From the NCBI GenBank assembly GCA_018292915.2, contig JACVVK020000141.1:248001-312000 (forward strand): 64,000 nt of DNA, read 5' to 3'. Numbering within the stretch: the stretch's first letter is position 1; each line of letters begins with the position of its first letter. Shown one piece after another: positions 54,244-64,000 of this stretch. The notes beneath the pieces are model-generated. The model saw nothing but the letters and a program-made list of their open reading frames with translations, made no database searches and had not been told where the DNA came from. The position numbers were made by a program, and so were the translations under genes. This DNA is from Batillaria attramentaria. Taxonomy: Eukaryota > Mollusca > Gastropoda > Batillariidae.

Positions 54244-54459
54244 AGTAAACTTTAACATCGGCATTTTCTCTACAAACGCCAGTGGCTTTAAACTTTGCAT
54301 GATGATAGACATTGATAGGATCTTCAACCATACCTGCATTCAGTGACTTTGGGTAAAGGTCAAGGCCATACAAGCTGTTTTTGGAAAATGTTTTGGGGTC
54401 AAGATTATACAAGCTGTCCTGGGAAAATTGTAATACTGCCATTTCCTCAGGAACTACAA

Positions 54460-55085
54460 ACACCAGAGACACGTGCCGTACATGGCATAATGATAGATAT
54501 AGTGACAAGAGCTTTAAACAATGACGTCAGTAGTCGCGTTTGCCTGCAGGCATTTACCGGAGGAACTAACCCTGGATGCGCAAAAGCCTGCTCTGTCATT
54601 CGGTATCAAAACTGGCCGGTAGGAACGACTGTGCACTTTTATTCGTTCCCAGAGGAGCTACAGAATTTGTCCGTTCGCCTAGCTGTGAGACATACTAGGG
54701 ACGTCAGCCCTTCCGCTTGATTTTTCGATCCCCCGTTAAAACATAATTAGAAAGGCAGAAGCCTTTTTGGTTCATTTGTGAAATGGGTCAAGGTCATACC
54801 CAAAAAAAGTTTGATTGTAAAGGTCTCATTACTATCACCATGCAAGGTTCAGTGTGCGCAAAGAGGCTCGGAAAATGTTACATGACGGGAGTTTATTTCT
54901 TCAATTCTGTGTTCATTGCTGAAGACTGTTATGTGGTGAATGCCGTTCGAAGAGCCCGTCGTCTTACCGAGAAATACGGTGACAGTCAGGCAAACACTCT
55001 TCGAGTAGCGAGTTCTTGTACTGACTACGGAAGAAGTCTTATTCACTCACAAAAAGACTCGTAAGCGCGTAGAAAAGTTACAGCT
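54460..55085. other. Non-repetitive stretch, no recognisable gene
   Basis: Short open frames exist on the plus strand (to 54720 and 54783-55064), but no domain or splice context supports them. Confidence 0.5.
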
Positions 55086-55098
55086 GTGTGGAGTTTAT

Positions 55099-56016
55099 TA
55101 CTAGGCTAGTCTAATTAGGCTTTTTATATAGCGGAAGGTAGAACAAATTTGATCCTAACTTTTTATTACAGAAATCAGTAGAGCACAGGCCCCTAATGCT
55201 GTGGTGGTCTCCGTGAATTTTTTCTCCGTCCGCGTCACCGTTAAAAACGACCGTTTATCTTGCCATTTTCACTATATGAGCACTGTGCTAGTACTGAACT
55301 AGCAGCCATTATTAAACAGACTGCACTTTCGTTGGCTGTTTGTGACAAAAGTACAAAAGCGATTTTGATGAACTTTTGATATGACACAACTGGGATACTA
55401 TTCTTGAGTGTGCACTGCTCTTTGAGAAAAACCGTTCACTACTCACAACGCAGCAACTACTTTAGTAAGTACACCCCCAAAATATCGCTACCGAAAAACG
55501 TGCTCACTTGGATATCATATTTCATACGTACCTGCACATGCGGTGACAAGGGAACTTCACAACACCAAAGAAGCGTTTCCTGACTAAATTGTACAATGAT
55601 CGTAAATGTTTTCCGCGATACATGTCACCTGCAGTGACCTGATAAGTGCATAAGCATCAAATACTGCCGTTTTACAGGGTCCTTTGAATCAACGGCCAAA
55701 CTGATGGCCGCAATTTTCCAAGAAACATCACTCTGATTGGGGTAAAATTTCAGTATGTCAACAATGCATGTCTTGTCTAACAGTGACCGTATTTAGAGCG
55801 GAGTTCTGCGCATTTCTGTACCCGCAAACACGCATACTTTGTGCACACCCTCAAAAGCCCATTTATAGGGCTCATATAGTGAAAATGGCAAGATAAACGG
55901 TCGTTTTTAACGGTGACGCGGACGGAGGAAATATTCACGGAGACCACCACAGCATTAGGGGCCTGTGTTCTTCTGAAATCTGTAATAAAAAGTTAGGATC
56001 AAATTTGTTCTACCTT
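55099..56016. mobile_element. Foldback element with ~147 bp inverted arms
   Basis: Arms 55135-55281 and 55870-56016 are about 95% reverse complements around ~590 bp of unique sequence. Each carries GTGACGCGGACGGAG and CACGGAGACCACCACAGC. The left side extends to 55099 by comparison with the solo copy at 49200-49370. A non-autonomous DNA transposon is inferred. Confidence 0.75.
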
Positions 56017-56104
56017 GTTCAGCAATTTTCCTAGCCTATACAGCACGTCTCTGGCATCACACGTACTGCACGCTCAAACTTCGCACATTTGAACTTCTCT
56101 CGTG

Positions 56105-56105
56105 T

Positions 56106-56151
<46 letters not shown>
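56105..56151. repeat. (CA)n microsatellite
   Basis: About 45 bp of CA. Confidence 0.95.
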
Positions 56152-56360
56152 CTCAGAGTCCTATATACAGTCATAGCGTTCTAGCACATTCTGAACCTCT
56201 ATTATGTAGGAACCAATAAAAAAAAAAAAACTAGACAGGCAGAAGCCTCCATGGCTCCCTTGTGACACAGGTCAAGGCCGTTCACAAAAGTATGTTTGTA
56301 AAGCTCTTATCACCATCCATTATCATGCTAAGTGTCTGGCGCTCTGAGTTCCTGGCAATA

Positions 56361-56835
56361 CAGTGGACGCCGGATATAAGCAACTCGGATATAAGAAAAC
56401 TCGGTTATTGCCAACGAATTTTTTTCCCCCGGCCAAACTCTTCTTTGTTATGTATTACAAAAACTCGGATACAAGAAACTCGCTTATAAGAAAACTCGGT
56501 TTTAGGAAAGCAAATTTCTTGTCCCGCTTGATACAAAAACTCGGATATAAGAAACCGAAAGTACATTTCCAAGAAAATTTCACTCATTGTAAGAAACCGA
56601 AAGTACATTTCCAAGAAAATTTCACTCATTCTAAGAAAACAGGTCAGGTCTGACGTCACTTAGGACAGGCACATGATGGCGCATGATTTTCTTTTCTTGA
56701 ATTGGTTCTTTACCATTGCGTTCCGTGCAAAATTGAATGTTGGCAAGAAGAAAAAATACGAGATGCATTTTTGTTGTTCTATTGTTATATGTTGTTTTTA
56801 TTATTATTTTTTGTTTCTTTGCCTGATTGGGAGCT

Positions 56836-56873
<38 letters not shown>

Positions 56874-57653
56874 GTCTGTCTCTGTCTACAGGGCTCGCGT
56901 TAAGGAGAATAAAACTATCAGTATTAGACTAACTGTTGATCAATTCCTTTCTTTGACAATATACGTGGTCCATCTTTCCTCCATCCCCCTTCCCCCTCCC
57001 AACAGAAAAAAAAGCTAATTTGCAGCTTTTTTCAGCCAAATTAGACACGGAAAGCATCGCATATCACACTCTAATGGGACGAGTGTTTTATAGATCAAAA
57101 GTTGATACATAATGCACTTTTAATATATCCTATAAATACAAGGGAATTCTCTCTCTCTCTCCCCTTAGTTCTTTTTTGTTTGTTTGTTTGTTTGGTTGGT
57201 TGGTTGGTTGGTTGGTTGGTTGGTTGGTTGGTTGGTTAGTTGGTTGGTTGGTTGGTTGGTTGGTTGGTTTGGTTGGGTTTTTTTTTTTCTTTTTGTTTTG
57301 TTTTTTCTTACCACATGACCGCCAGCGCTACAGTTGGGAAGCAAAAACAGTATTTTCATGTTCAAACAAAAACATCTGACATTGAAGGACACAAGCGCAC
57401 TGGTGTATATTAACTCTACACATATATATTCTGTGCAGGTCTTTAAGAGAAACCAGATATTTCTTAATTTAATGGCAAAACATACACGAACTGAGAAAAA
57501 AGAAATGTTTTAAACCTTTTTTTCACTGAACTCGGTTATAAGAAATATTTTTCAAAATACTTTCTTATATCCGACTTTCAGATATAAGAAAACTCGGATA
57601 TAAGAAACCAAAAAATTCACCCCCCTCGAGTTTCTTATAACCGGCGTATACTG
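56361..57653 (+). mobile_element. Pogo/Tigger-like MITE, copy 1
   Basis: The ends CAGTGGACGCCGGATATAAG and the complement of CAGTATACGCCGGTTATAAG are flanked by TA on both sides (56359-56360 and 57654-57655). Inside both ends are many ATAAGAAACTCGG-type repeats, probable transposase-binding sites. It also holds (CT)n and a ~100 bp (TTGG)n tract at 57178-57280. There is no transposase gene. Confidence 0.85.
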
Positions 57654-57679
57654 TATTACAATTTTCCCCGAAACAGTTT

Positions 57680-58605
57680 GTACAGCCTTGACCTTTGGTC
57701 AAGGTCATTCAAATGAGATCTCATCAAAGTCTATCATCATGCTAAGTTTGATGCCTCTAGCATTTGTAGCTCCTCCGAAAACAGTAATGTTAAAATTCAC
57801 AACAGACAGCTTTAATGACCTTGACCTTCAGTCAAGGTCATTCAGAAAGGTAGGTTTCATTGCTGTCTATCATCGTGCCTCGTTTGGTGCCTCTACTGTT
57901 TGTTGTTTTGGACAAAATGCCAAGGTTAAAGTTTCCAAAAAAACGCATGACCTTGACCTTGACCTTAAGTCACTGAACACAGGCATGTCTGTAAAGGTGC
58001 TGCCAATGTCAATCATCGCACATAGTTTGATGCTTCTGATTCTTCTAGATACTGAGAAAATGCAAATGTAAAATTTCCGAACACTGTTTTAATGACCTTG
58101 ACCTTCAGTCAAGGTCATTTAAGATGGTATGTGTGCATAGGTCTTATCACTGTCTATCACCATGCCAGGTTTGGCACCTCTGCTGTTCGTTGTTTCTGAG
58201 AAAATGCCAATGTTAAGGTTTCACAAAACTATCTTGTACAGCCTTGACCTTGACAGAAGGTCACTGACTACATGTGTATCTGTAAAGTTCTTATCAATGT
58301 CTATCATGATGCAAAGTTTAAAACCTCTGGCATTTGTAGATTACGAGAAAATGCCAATGTAAAATTTTCAAACATAGAGCTTTAGTGACCTTGACCTTGG
58401 GTCAAGGTCATTCAAAATGATATGTTTTGAAAGGTCTTGTGGTTGTCTATCAGCATGCCAAGTTTGGTGCCTCTACTGTTTGTAGATTCTGAGAAAATGA
58501 CAACGTTAAAGTTTTCTGGACACACACACACACACAGACAGACAGACAGACAGACGACGGAGGGTTAATACATAGACTCCCATTGTTACACAAGGGAGCC
58601 AAAAA
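57680..58605 (-). repeat. Array of six ~131-147 bp monomers with TCAAGGTCA palindromes
   Basis: TGACCTTGACCTT...TCAAGGTCA dyads recur near 57689, 57821, 57952, 58097, 58243 and 58390. The end at 58540-58605 has (CAGA)n and ACACAAGGGAGCCAAAAA, the mirror of the start of the repeat at 39045. Confidence 0.85.
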
Positions 58606-58609
58606 TCAG

Positions 58610-59255
58610 AACGTAAATCACCTCATTACTATTTTTGAACAGAGAAGAATCCAGAATTATCCAGTACTCGCCTGCCGAATCTAGGCGCGTTATACACCTT
58701 CTAGTTGTAAACAACCCCTAACAAAGCGATTTGCACGAGATTTCCGGGAGACTCAGTCCTTGACCCTAAACGCGTACCGCCTCCAGTGGCAAAATTAGCT
58801 ACAGTCAAAACAAGGTCACCACTTCTAGAATTTTCGTAAAAACAATAGAAACGTCTGGATCACGGAAAACAGATCTACATTACTAAAACATAGTATGAAC
58901 TAAACGTAGCAACTTCTCTGTCTCACTCAATCTTCTAAATAAAACAACACAGCTATGTATAATCTATCAACACAATACAAAAACACAAACAAAACACACA
59001 GCGACACTCGTAAAAAAGACACGCACATGACTACTGAACAGCCGTAGATACACATTTTATGTCATTTCTCATCCGGAACCACGTAGCTGTTATACAATGT
59101 GTGGGCACTGCTATTTTTAAAGCATTTTGGTCAAGAGATGTATTTTGCAGCGACGCCAAGCTCTACCTAGGGACACGGGCTTGGTTCAAAAGCAGTTGTT
59201 GTTGTTTTTAGACCCTGTCTGACACCTGTGTTAGTTTGCAGAGATTGCTGTTGGC
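58610..59255. other. No recognisable feature
   Basis: The AT-rich sequence has no coding signal or element ends that I can identify. Confidence 0.5.
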
Positions 59256-59259
59256 ATGA

Positions 59260-59560
59260 GAAAGCGTGATTTTCCTGATTGTAGGGCAAGGTGCACCCCA
59301 GTGGATTGCAACAGGATGCTGCCGGTCAGGTTGAGGCTATTCTGGAACTTGACAAGGCAGGTAGGAGTCAGGCGAATGCATGTGAGTGAAATCAGTGAAT
59401 CAACCCTAACTCATTTGACTCTAAGGAAAGGGCGTGGTATGTGCTTGTTGCGCTCCTCTTGAAACGCCGGACATTCTAGAATTAAATGAAATTCATCGCC
59501 TATTGCACGCATGTCACATTTTCTGCACAGACGCCGTTCTCTGGGTATTTAGCAGTTATT
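59260..59560 (-). pseudogene. LINE C-terminal remnant
   Basis: On the minus strand, CRKCDMRAIGDEFHLILECP and FQEERNKHIPRPF match the Cys/His tail that follows the reverse transcriptase in many non-LTR elements. A stop follows shortly and the rest is degraded. The clade cannot be told from this fragment. Confidence 0.65.
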
Positions 59561-59561
59561 C

Positions 59562-59692
59562 CCCATCAAGCTGTGGGATACCGACGAGTATTTTGATCCA
59601 AGATGCAACTGAATCGACCCTGAGCTTTAGCGAAGGTTTGATTGCGTCTTGGATCAAAATACGAGTCGGCATAACACAGCTTGATGGGGTGT
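59562..59692. repeat. Inverted repeat, ~48 bp arms
   Basis: CCCCATCAAGCTGTG and GAGTATTTTGATCCAAGA near 59566-59612 are mirrored by TCTTGGATCAAAATAC and CACAGCTTGATGGGG near 59647-59690, with about 35-40 bp between the arms. Confidence 0.85.
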
Positions 59693-59783
59693 AAATGCTT
59701 TATCATCCTTTTTTGGGCCAATTTATAGTATATATTGAGCGTTCATCCTAGTAAAAACTGACAGTTGACAGCGGCTGCACATA

Positions 59784-60518
59784 CAGTATACGCCGGTTAT
59801 AAGAAACTCGAGGGGGGTGAATTTTTTGGTTTCTTATATCCGAGTTTTCTTATATCTGAAAGTCGGATATAAGAAAGTATTTTGAAAAATATTTCTTATA
59901 ACCGAGTTCAGTGAAAAAAAGGTTTAAAACATTTCTTTTTTCTCAGTTCGTGTATGTTTTGCATTAAATTAAGAAATATCTGGTTTCTCTTAAAGACCTG
60001 CACAGAATAATTATATATGTGTAGAGTTAATATACACCAGTGCGCTTGTGTCCTTCAATGTCAGATTTTTTTGTTTGAACATGAAAATACTTTTCTTGCT
60101 TCCCAACTGTAGCGCTGGCGGTCATGTGGTAAGAAAAAACAAAACAAAAAGAAAAAACAACAACAACCAAACCAACCAACCAACCAACCAACCAACCAAC
60201 CAAACAAAAAAGAACTAAGGGGAGAGAGAGAGAGAGAGAGAGAGAATTCCCTTGTATTTATAGGATATATTAAAAGTGCATTATGTATCAACTTTTGATC
60301 TATAAAACACTCGTCCCATTAGAGTATGATATGCGATGCTTTCCGTGTCTAATTTGGCTGAAAAAAGCTGCAAATTAGCTTTTTTTCTGTTGGGAGGGGG
60401 AAGGGGGATGGAGGAAAGATGGACCACGTATATTGTCAAAGAAAGGAATTGATCAACAGTTAGTCTAATACTGATAGTTTTATTCTCCTTAACGCGAGCC
60501 CTGTAGACAGAGACAGAC

Positions 60519-60562
<44 letters not shown>

Positions 60563-61034
60563 AGCTCCCAATCAGGCCAAAAAACAAAAAATAATAAAAA
60601 CAACATATAACAATAGAACAACAAAAATGCATCTCGTATTTTTTCTTCTTGCCAACATTCAATTTTGCACGGAACACAATGGTAAAGAACCAATTCAAGA
60701 AAAGAAAATCATGCGCCATCATGTGCCTGTCCTAAGTGACGTCAGACCTGACCTGTTTTCTAAGAATGAGTGAAATTTTCTTGGAAATGTACTTTCGGTT
60801 TCTTACAATGAGTGAAATTTTCTTGGAAATGTACTTTCGGTTTCTTATATCCGAGTTTTTGTATCAAGCGGGACAAGAAATTTGCTTTCCTAAAACCGAG
60901 TTTTCTTATAAGCGAGTTTCTTGTATCCGAGTTTTTGTAATACATAATAAAGAAGAGTTTGGCCGGGGGAAAAAAATTCGTTGGCAATAACCGAGTTTTC
61001 TTATATCCGAGTTGCTTATATCCGGCGTCCACTG
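59784..61034 (-). mobile_element. Pogo/Tigger-like MITE, copy 2 (inverted relative to copy 1)
   Basis: It has the same ends as copy 1, flanked by TA at 59782-59783 and 61035-61036. It is nearly identical over its length; the main difference is a much shorter CCAA tract (60168-60210) and a different (GA)n length. Confidence 0.88.
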
Positions 61035-61440
61035 TAGCAGACGAACGAGTTTGTACTTGGGCAGAGCCGGCACGACGCCGACAGAATAAAGTACGCCTTT
61101 TTTTATGCTGGCAAAGCGGTGTCAATGCACTCATGAACTCAAATCCAAACAAAAACACAAGTTTTAAACTTCGACTGAAGACACTGAGGGTTAATACATA
61201 GACTCCCATTGTTACACAAGGGAGCCAAAAACAAAAATGTCTGCATGGATTGAAATTTGGCTCAGTAGGAGTGTTGCACTTTTAGGCCGTGAGCCAAGGC
61301 CGTCTAAAACGCACTCCATAGCCCCTGAGTTAAGCAATTTTTTCATATAATGAAAAATAATACAAGGCTAGTGTATGGCAAAATCAGTGTTGTTTCCGTG
61401 TCGGTCCGGTCGGGTTAATGAATACGGACCTAATGAACAC

Positions 61441-61531
61441 TGACCAATTAGCGAAATTTTCAACCAATCAGCGTCTTTAAAAAACAATTACTGCGGCAGG
61501 GACGTCCCTGACCGCGGCAATTTTAACCAAT
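61441..61531 (+). promoter_or_regulatory. Three CCAAT boxes
   Basis: CCAAT occurs at 61444-61448, 61464-61468 and 61527-61531, all in the same orientation, 70-155 bp upstream of the ATG at 61600. This arrangement suits an NF-Y-driven promoter. Confidence 0.5.
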
Positions 61532-61599
61532 CATCGGGCTCAAATAGCAGTGGCTGCGAAACGAAAACGAAACGAAACGAAAACACGGCTGACGCGTGT

Positions 61600-62133
61600 T
61601 TGGCTCAGGCGTCTTCGGAAGGTATTCGTACCAGATTGCAGTGTTCAGTTCACTTTGCAGGGAGTAAAGACACCACAGTTAAGTCCTTCACAGATCAAAC
61701 ATTTGCAAATACCCTTCGGTATGCGCAGCAATGGGGTTTGTTTGACTGTGCGAGCTCCCAAATCGCGCGGACTTTTCTTGATTCAAGTCATTCCTGTCAG
61801 CGGGAAGCAGAGTTACAGGGTCAGGGATACCATCGATCCTGTTACCAACGATTCATAAGAAGAGACAGGTAAGTGGATGCTTCTTCGCCCGTAGTGCAGT
61901 CTTGATATTTCTGCCCTACTGACCCCAGCCGGTGGATTTTAAATTGATCTACACTGAGTATAGATTTGACGATGATGCGATGCCAGTACTTGCAGTGTTT
62001 TCGGGTTGAGTGGGGGGTGGGGGGGGGGAGAGTTTTGTGTGTGTGTTTGGAGGGGGGGGGGGGGAGATGAGAGGTCAGTTGGTAGACTCACAGGCGGGGA
62101 AAGAGTGCACAGGAACCTACAATTTACTAGAAA

Positions 62134-62190
<57 letters not shown>

Positions 62191-62512
62191 TGCTTCACTC
62201 TCATAAAGTTTAATAGTGTTGGTGCACAGCAGTTTGTGAGGTATCAACTGTGAATTGAAATTTTATATTTTGCCCTATGTACATGTACTTCACACCAATA
62301 ACTATTGCTGATGCATCTAATCACACTATTTGTCATTTGATGTTTGTTACATAGTGTGTTCACTTTTCAGTTCTGTGTCTGTGGACAGGCTTGAATTACT
62401 TCAGCGTCAAGCAGAGAAGAGATATGCAAGTGCGCCTGCTGACAGTGCAGATGGAGGTCTGATCCAGCCACCACCACCACCTCCAGCAAAGCAACTTAGA
62501 AGCTCTGTCTAG
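61600..62512 (+). CDS. Two-exon gene, ~136 aa, Cys/His module and polyproline
   Basis: Exon 1 61600-61868 (donor ACAG|GTAAGT) and exon 2 62371-62512 (acceptor TTTTCAG) join in phase 2. The product has SVHFAGSKDTTVKSFTDQTF, a YHRSCYQRFIRRD motif that resembles the start of proteins found next to invertebrate transposon-derived genes, a helical RLELLQRQAEKRYAS and a C-terminal polyproline run before LRSSV. An upstream frame starting near 61550 also runs through exon 1 but does not fit the splice phase. Its function is unknown; the short length suggests a truncated relative of a larger family. Confidence 0.55.
61990..62192. repeat. G-rich, (GT)n and (GA)n tracts in the intron
   Basis: Poly-G lies at 62013-62026 and 62053-62065, (GT)n at 62135-62170 and (GA)n at 62170-62190. 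Confidence 0.9.
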
Positions 62513-62929
62513 CCCCCTGCAAAGAAGCCTTCCTGTAGCAAACTCAGTGGTTTAACAATAACATTAACAAACTGTGACTGTAAAGGAGTGGATTAGTTTT
62601 ATTTGAACAACAGTCTTTGGACCAAATAGTAAAGAAATTGACTGGCTTGGTTTTTTATTCATGGACTGATTTTTGGATTTTCCTGCTGGATGGTCATCGT
62701 CTGTGAAGCATGGACTGCTGGTGTTGTTTACTGCAGAAACTGTTCTTGCAAACTCTGTTTTATGACAAACTGTGACTGTAAAGGACTGGCTTTGAACAAC
62801 AATCTATGTTCAAGTTCAAGTTCAAATTACTTTATTTATCCCTCATGGGGCAATTAAATGTTCGGACATAAGGGACTAATTGATTGGCTTGGTGTTTTCC
62901 TGCAAGTGTTGTTGAAATGGCCTCTTTTG

Positions 62930-63080
62930 CTGAGTAAGCAGAGCTTGTACTTAGAGTGGAACGTAGGCCCCCTGGAACCTCTCCTGGCCACCACCAAGAG
63001 GTGGAAGCTTACCTGTTTCGGGCACATCACTCGACATGACAGCCTATGCTACTCCCGCCTAGACCGTCATGCAAAATGTG
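62930..63080 (+). pseudogene. Non-LTR retrotransposon C-terminal fragment
   Basis: The translation LLATTKRWKLTCFGHITRHD matches the (R/K)RKLxWFGHVTRHD motif near the end of many non-LTR ORF2 proteins. No RT core is nearby. Confidence 0.6.
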
Positions 63081-63345
63081 TTGCTACACGCCACTTACTA
63101 CACCACTACACCCCACTTGCTACACCACTACACCCCACTTGCTACACTGCTACACCCCACTCAAGTTGCTACACCACTACACTACACACCGATACTCTGC
63201 TACACCCCACTTGCTACACCACTACACCGGCACCACTTACTACATTGCTACACCCCACTTGCTACACCGCTACACCCCACTTGCTACACCACTACACCCC
63301 ACTTGCTACACCGATACTCTGTTAACCCACTTGCTACACAATAAA
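63081..63345. repeat. Minisatellite with CCCACTTGCTACACCACTACA unit parts
   Basis: Units of about 18-20 bp built on CCCACTTGCTACACC and ACTACACC follow directly after the retrotransposon fragment. Irregular units such as CGATACTCTG occur twice. Confidence 0.9.
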
Positions 63346-63349
63346 TGAA

Positions 63350-64000
63350 TAATTTGCTACACAGCACTGACTTGCTACCCCAGTACGCTGCTACATTCCC
63401 TAAATACACTGCTACCGTGTGACTTTGCCATACATCACTTACAACAATTTTGAAACTCTGTGTGTGTGTGTGTGTGTGGAGAGAGAGAGAGTATCATGTC
63501 TAGACATTCCGTCAATCCGCAAAGCAAGCGAAGAAATAAAAAATGAGTGAATTTTATGTAACAAACGCCCCCCCCCCCCCCCCCCAAACAAAAACACAAA
63601 TATTTCACATGACATGCAATTGAAAGTACATGTACTTTCTGGGTAACCTAAAAATGAAATACTGATATTGACACTTCAAAACTGACATACTGGAGGGTTT
63701 TTTTTTTACCCACATTATACAACAGAAATCATGGAATAACAAAACAGGAATCAAATGTCATTTTTGTTGTACAGTCAAACGGTCATCCTAGGGACTGAGT
63801 CAAACTGGCCGTCTTAGACAGGTGACCGGCTTTTACAGGGTGCAATGTTCCGGCAGAAAACGTGCCTAACCTTTCAAACTGACATCCTACATGTGATCAG
63901 ACAGGTCTAGCAAGTATACATGACACATGTTCCTGCTTTTAAATAGCGCAGAATTGCCGTGATTCTGTTACTAGGAATCAGTGTGTTTGACTTGTACCTA
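63350..64000. other. Low-complexity end of the window
   Basis: It holds (GT)n then (GA)n at 63458-63492 and poly-C at 63568-63586. No gene was seen. Confidence 0.6.

Noticed and set aside
57176..57379. Open frame with (VGWL)n repeats
   Set aside because: A translation of the (TTGG)n microsatellite.
63046..63348. Thr/Tyr/His-rich open frames
   Set aside because: Translations of the minisatellite in three frames.
50280..64000. CRISPR-like arrays
   Set aside because: The regular repeats are eukaryotic satellite and minisatellite DNA; there are no spacers and no cas genes.

Overview
This is eukaryotic, intron-rich DNA from an animal, most probably a marine mollusc (a gastropod is my best guess; no marker fixes the species). 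Evidence: GT-AG introns, a metazoan SRRT/ARS2 gene, an EGF/Ig receptor, dense microsatellites, tRNA-derived SINEs, and an invertebrate-type mix of mobile elements (L1/Tx1-like LINE, ISL2EU-type DNA transposon, piggyBac, DIRS, pogo-like MITEs, Crypton-like tyrosine recombinase). Most of the window is transposon or repeat; only a few loci look like host genes.

Layout. 1.5-6.9 kb: minus-strand exons of SRRT/ARS2, with the central coding part missing. 7.6-12.5 kb: plus-strand multi-exon gene for a zinc-finger tyrosine recombinase, broken by one frameshift and bracketed by direct repeats; a decayed relative lies antisense at 17.9-18.9 kb. 13-17.9 kb: no recognisable gene, diverged tandem repeats. 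19.0-27 kb: tandem ~640 bp units, one of them interrupted by a complete 6.6 kb LINE with a 16 bp target-site duplication. 27.5 kb: a perfect 102 bp palindrome inside a 13 bp target duplication. 29.3 and 31.7 kb: two minus-strand exons of unrecognised gene(s). 32.6-37 kb: an ISL2EU-type transposon in which a SWIM/YqaJ-nuclease gene (plus) and a THAP/DDE transposase gene (minus) interlock through each other's introns. 37.1-38.9 kb: C-type lectin/EGF/Ig transmembrane receptor whose 5' part ends at the transposon.

39.0-64 kb: a 2,947 bp piggyBac element with exact TTAA ends (40.0-42.9 kb), an inverted-repeat block with a MITE inside it (43.9-46.1 kb), a DIRS reverse transcriptase remnant (46.1-46.7 kb), a two-exon C2H2 zinc-finger gene between clusters of a 14 bp motif (47.5-48.8 kb), tRNA-SINE and satellite-like tandem repeats (49-54.1 kb), a foldback element (55.1-56.0 kb), two inverted pogo-like MITEs (56.4-57.7 and 59.8-61.0 kb) around an array rich in TCAAGGTCA palindromes, LINE-tail remnants, and a small two-exon gene with three CCAAT boxes (61.4-62.5 kb).

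How the parts relate: the transposon genes work as self-contained units (transposase plus nuclease; LINE ORF1 plus ORF2). The host genes appear eroded by insertions around them. Empty-site paralogues inside the same window date several insertions relative to local duplications.
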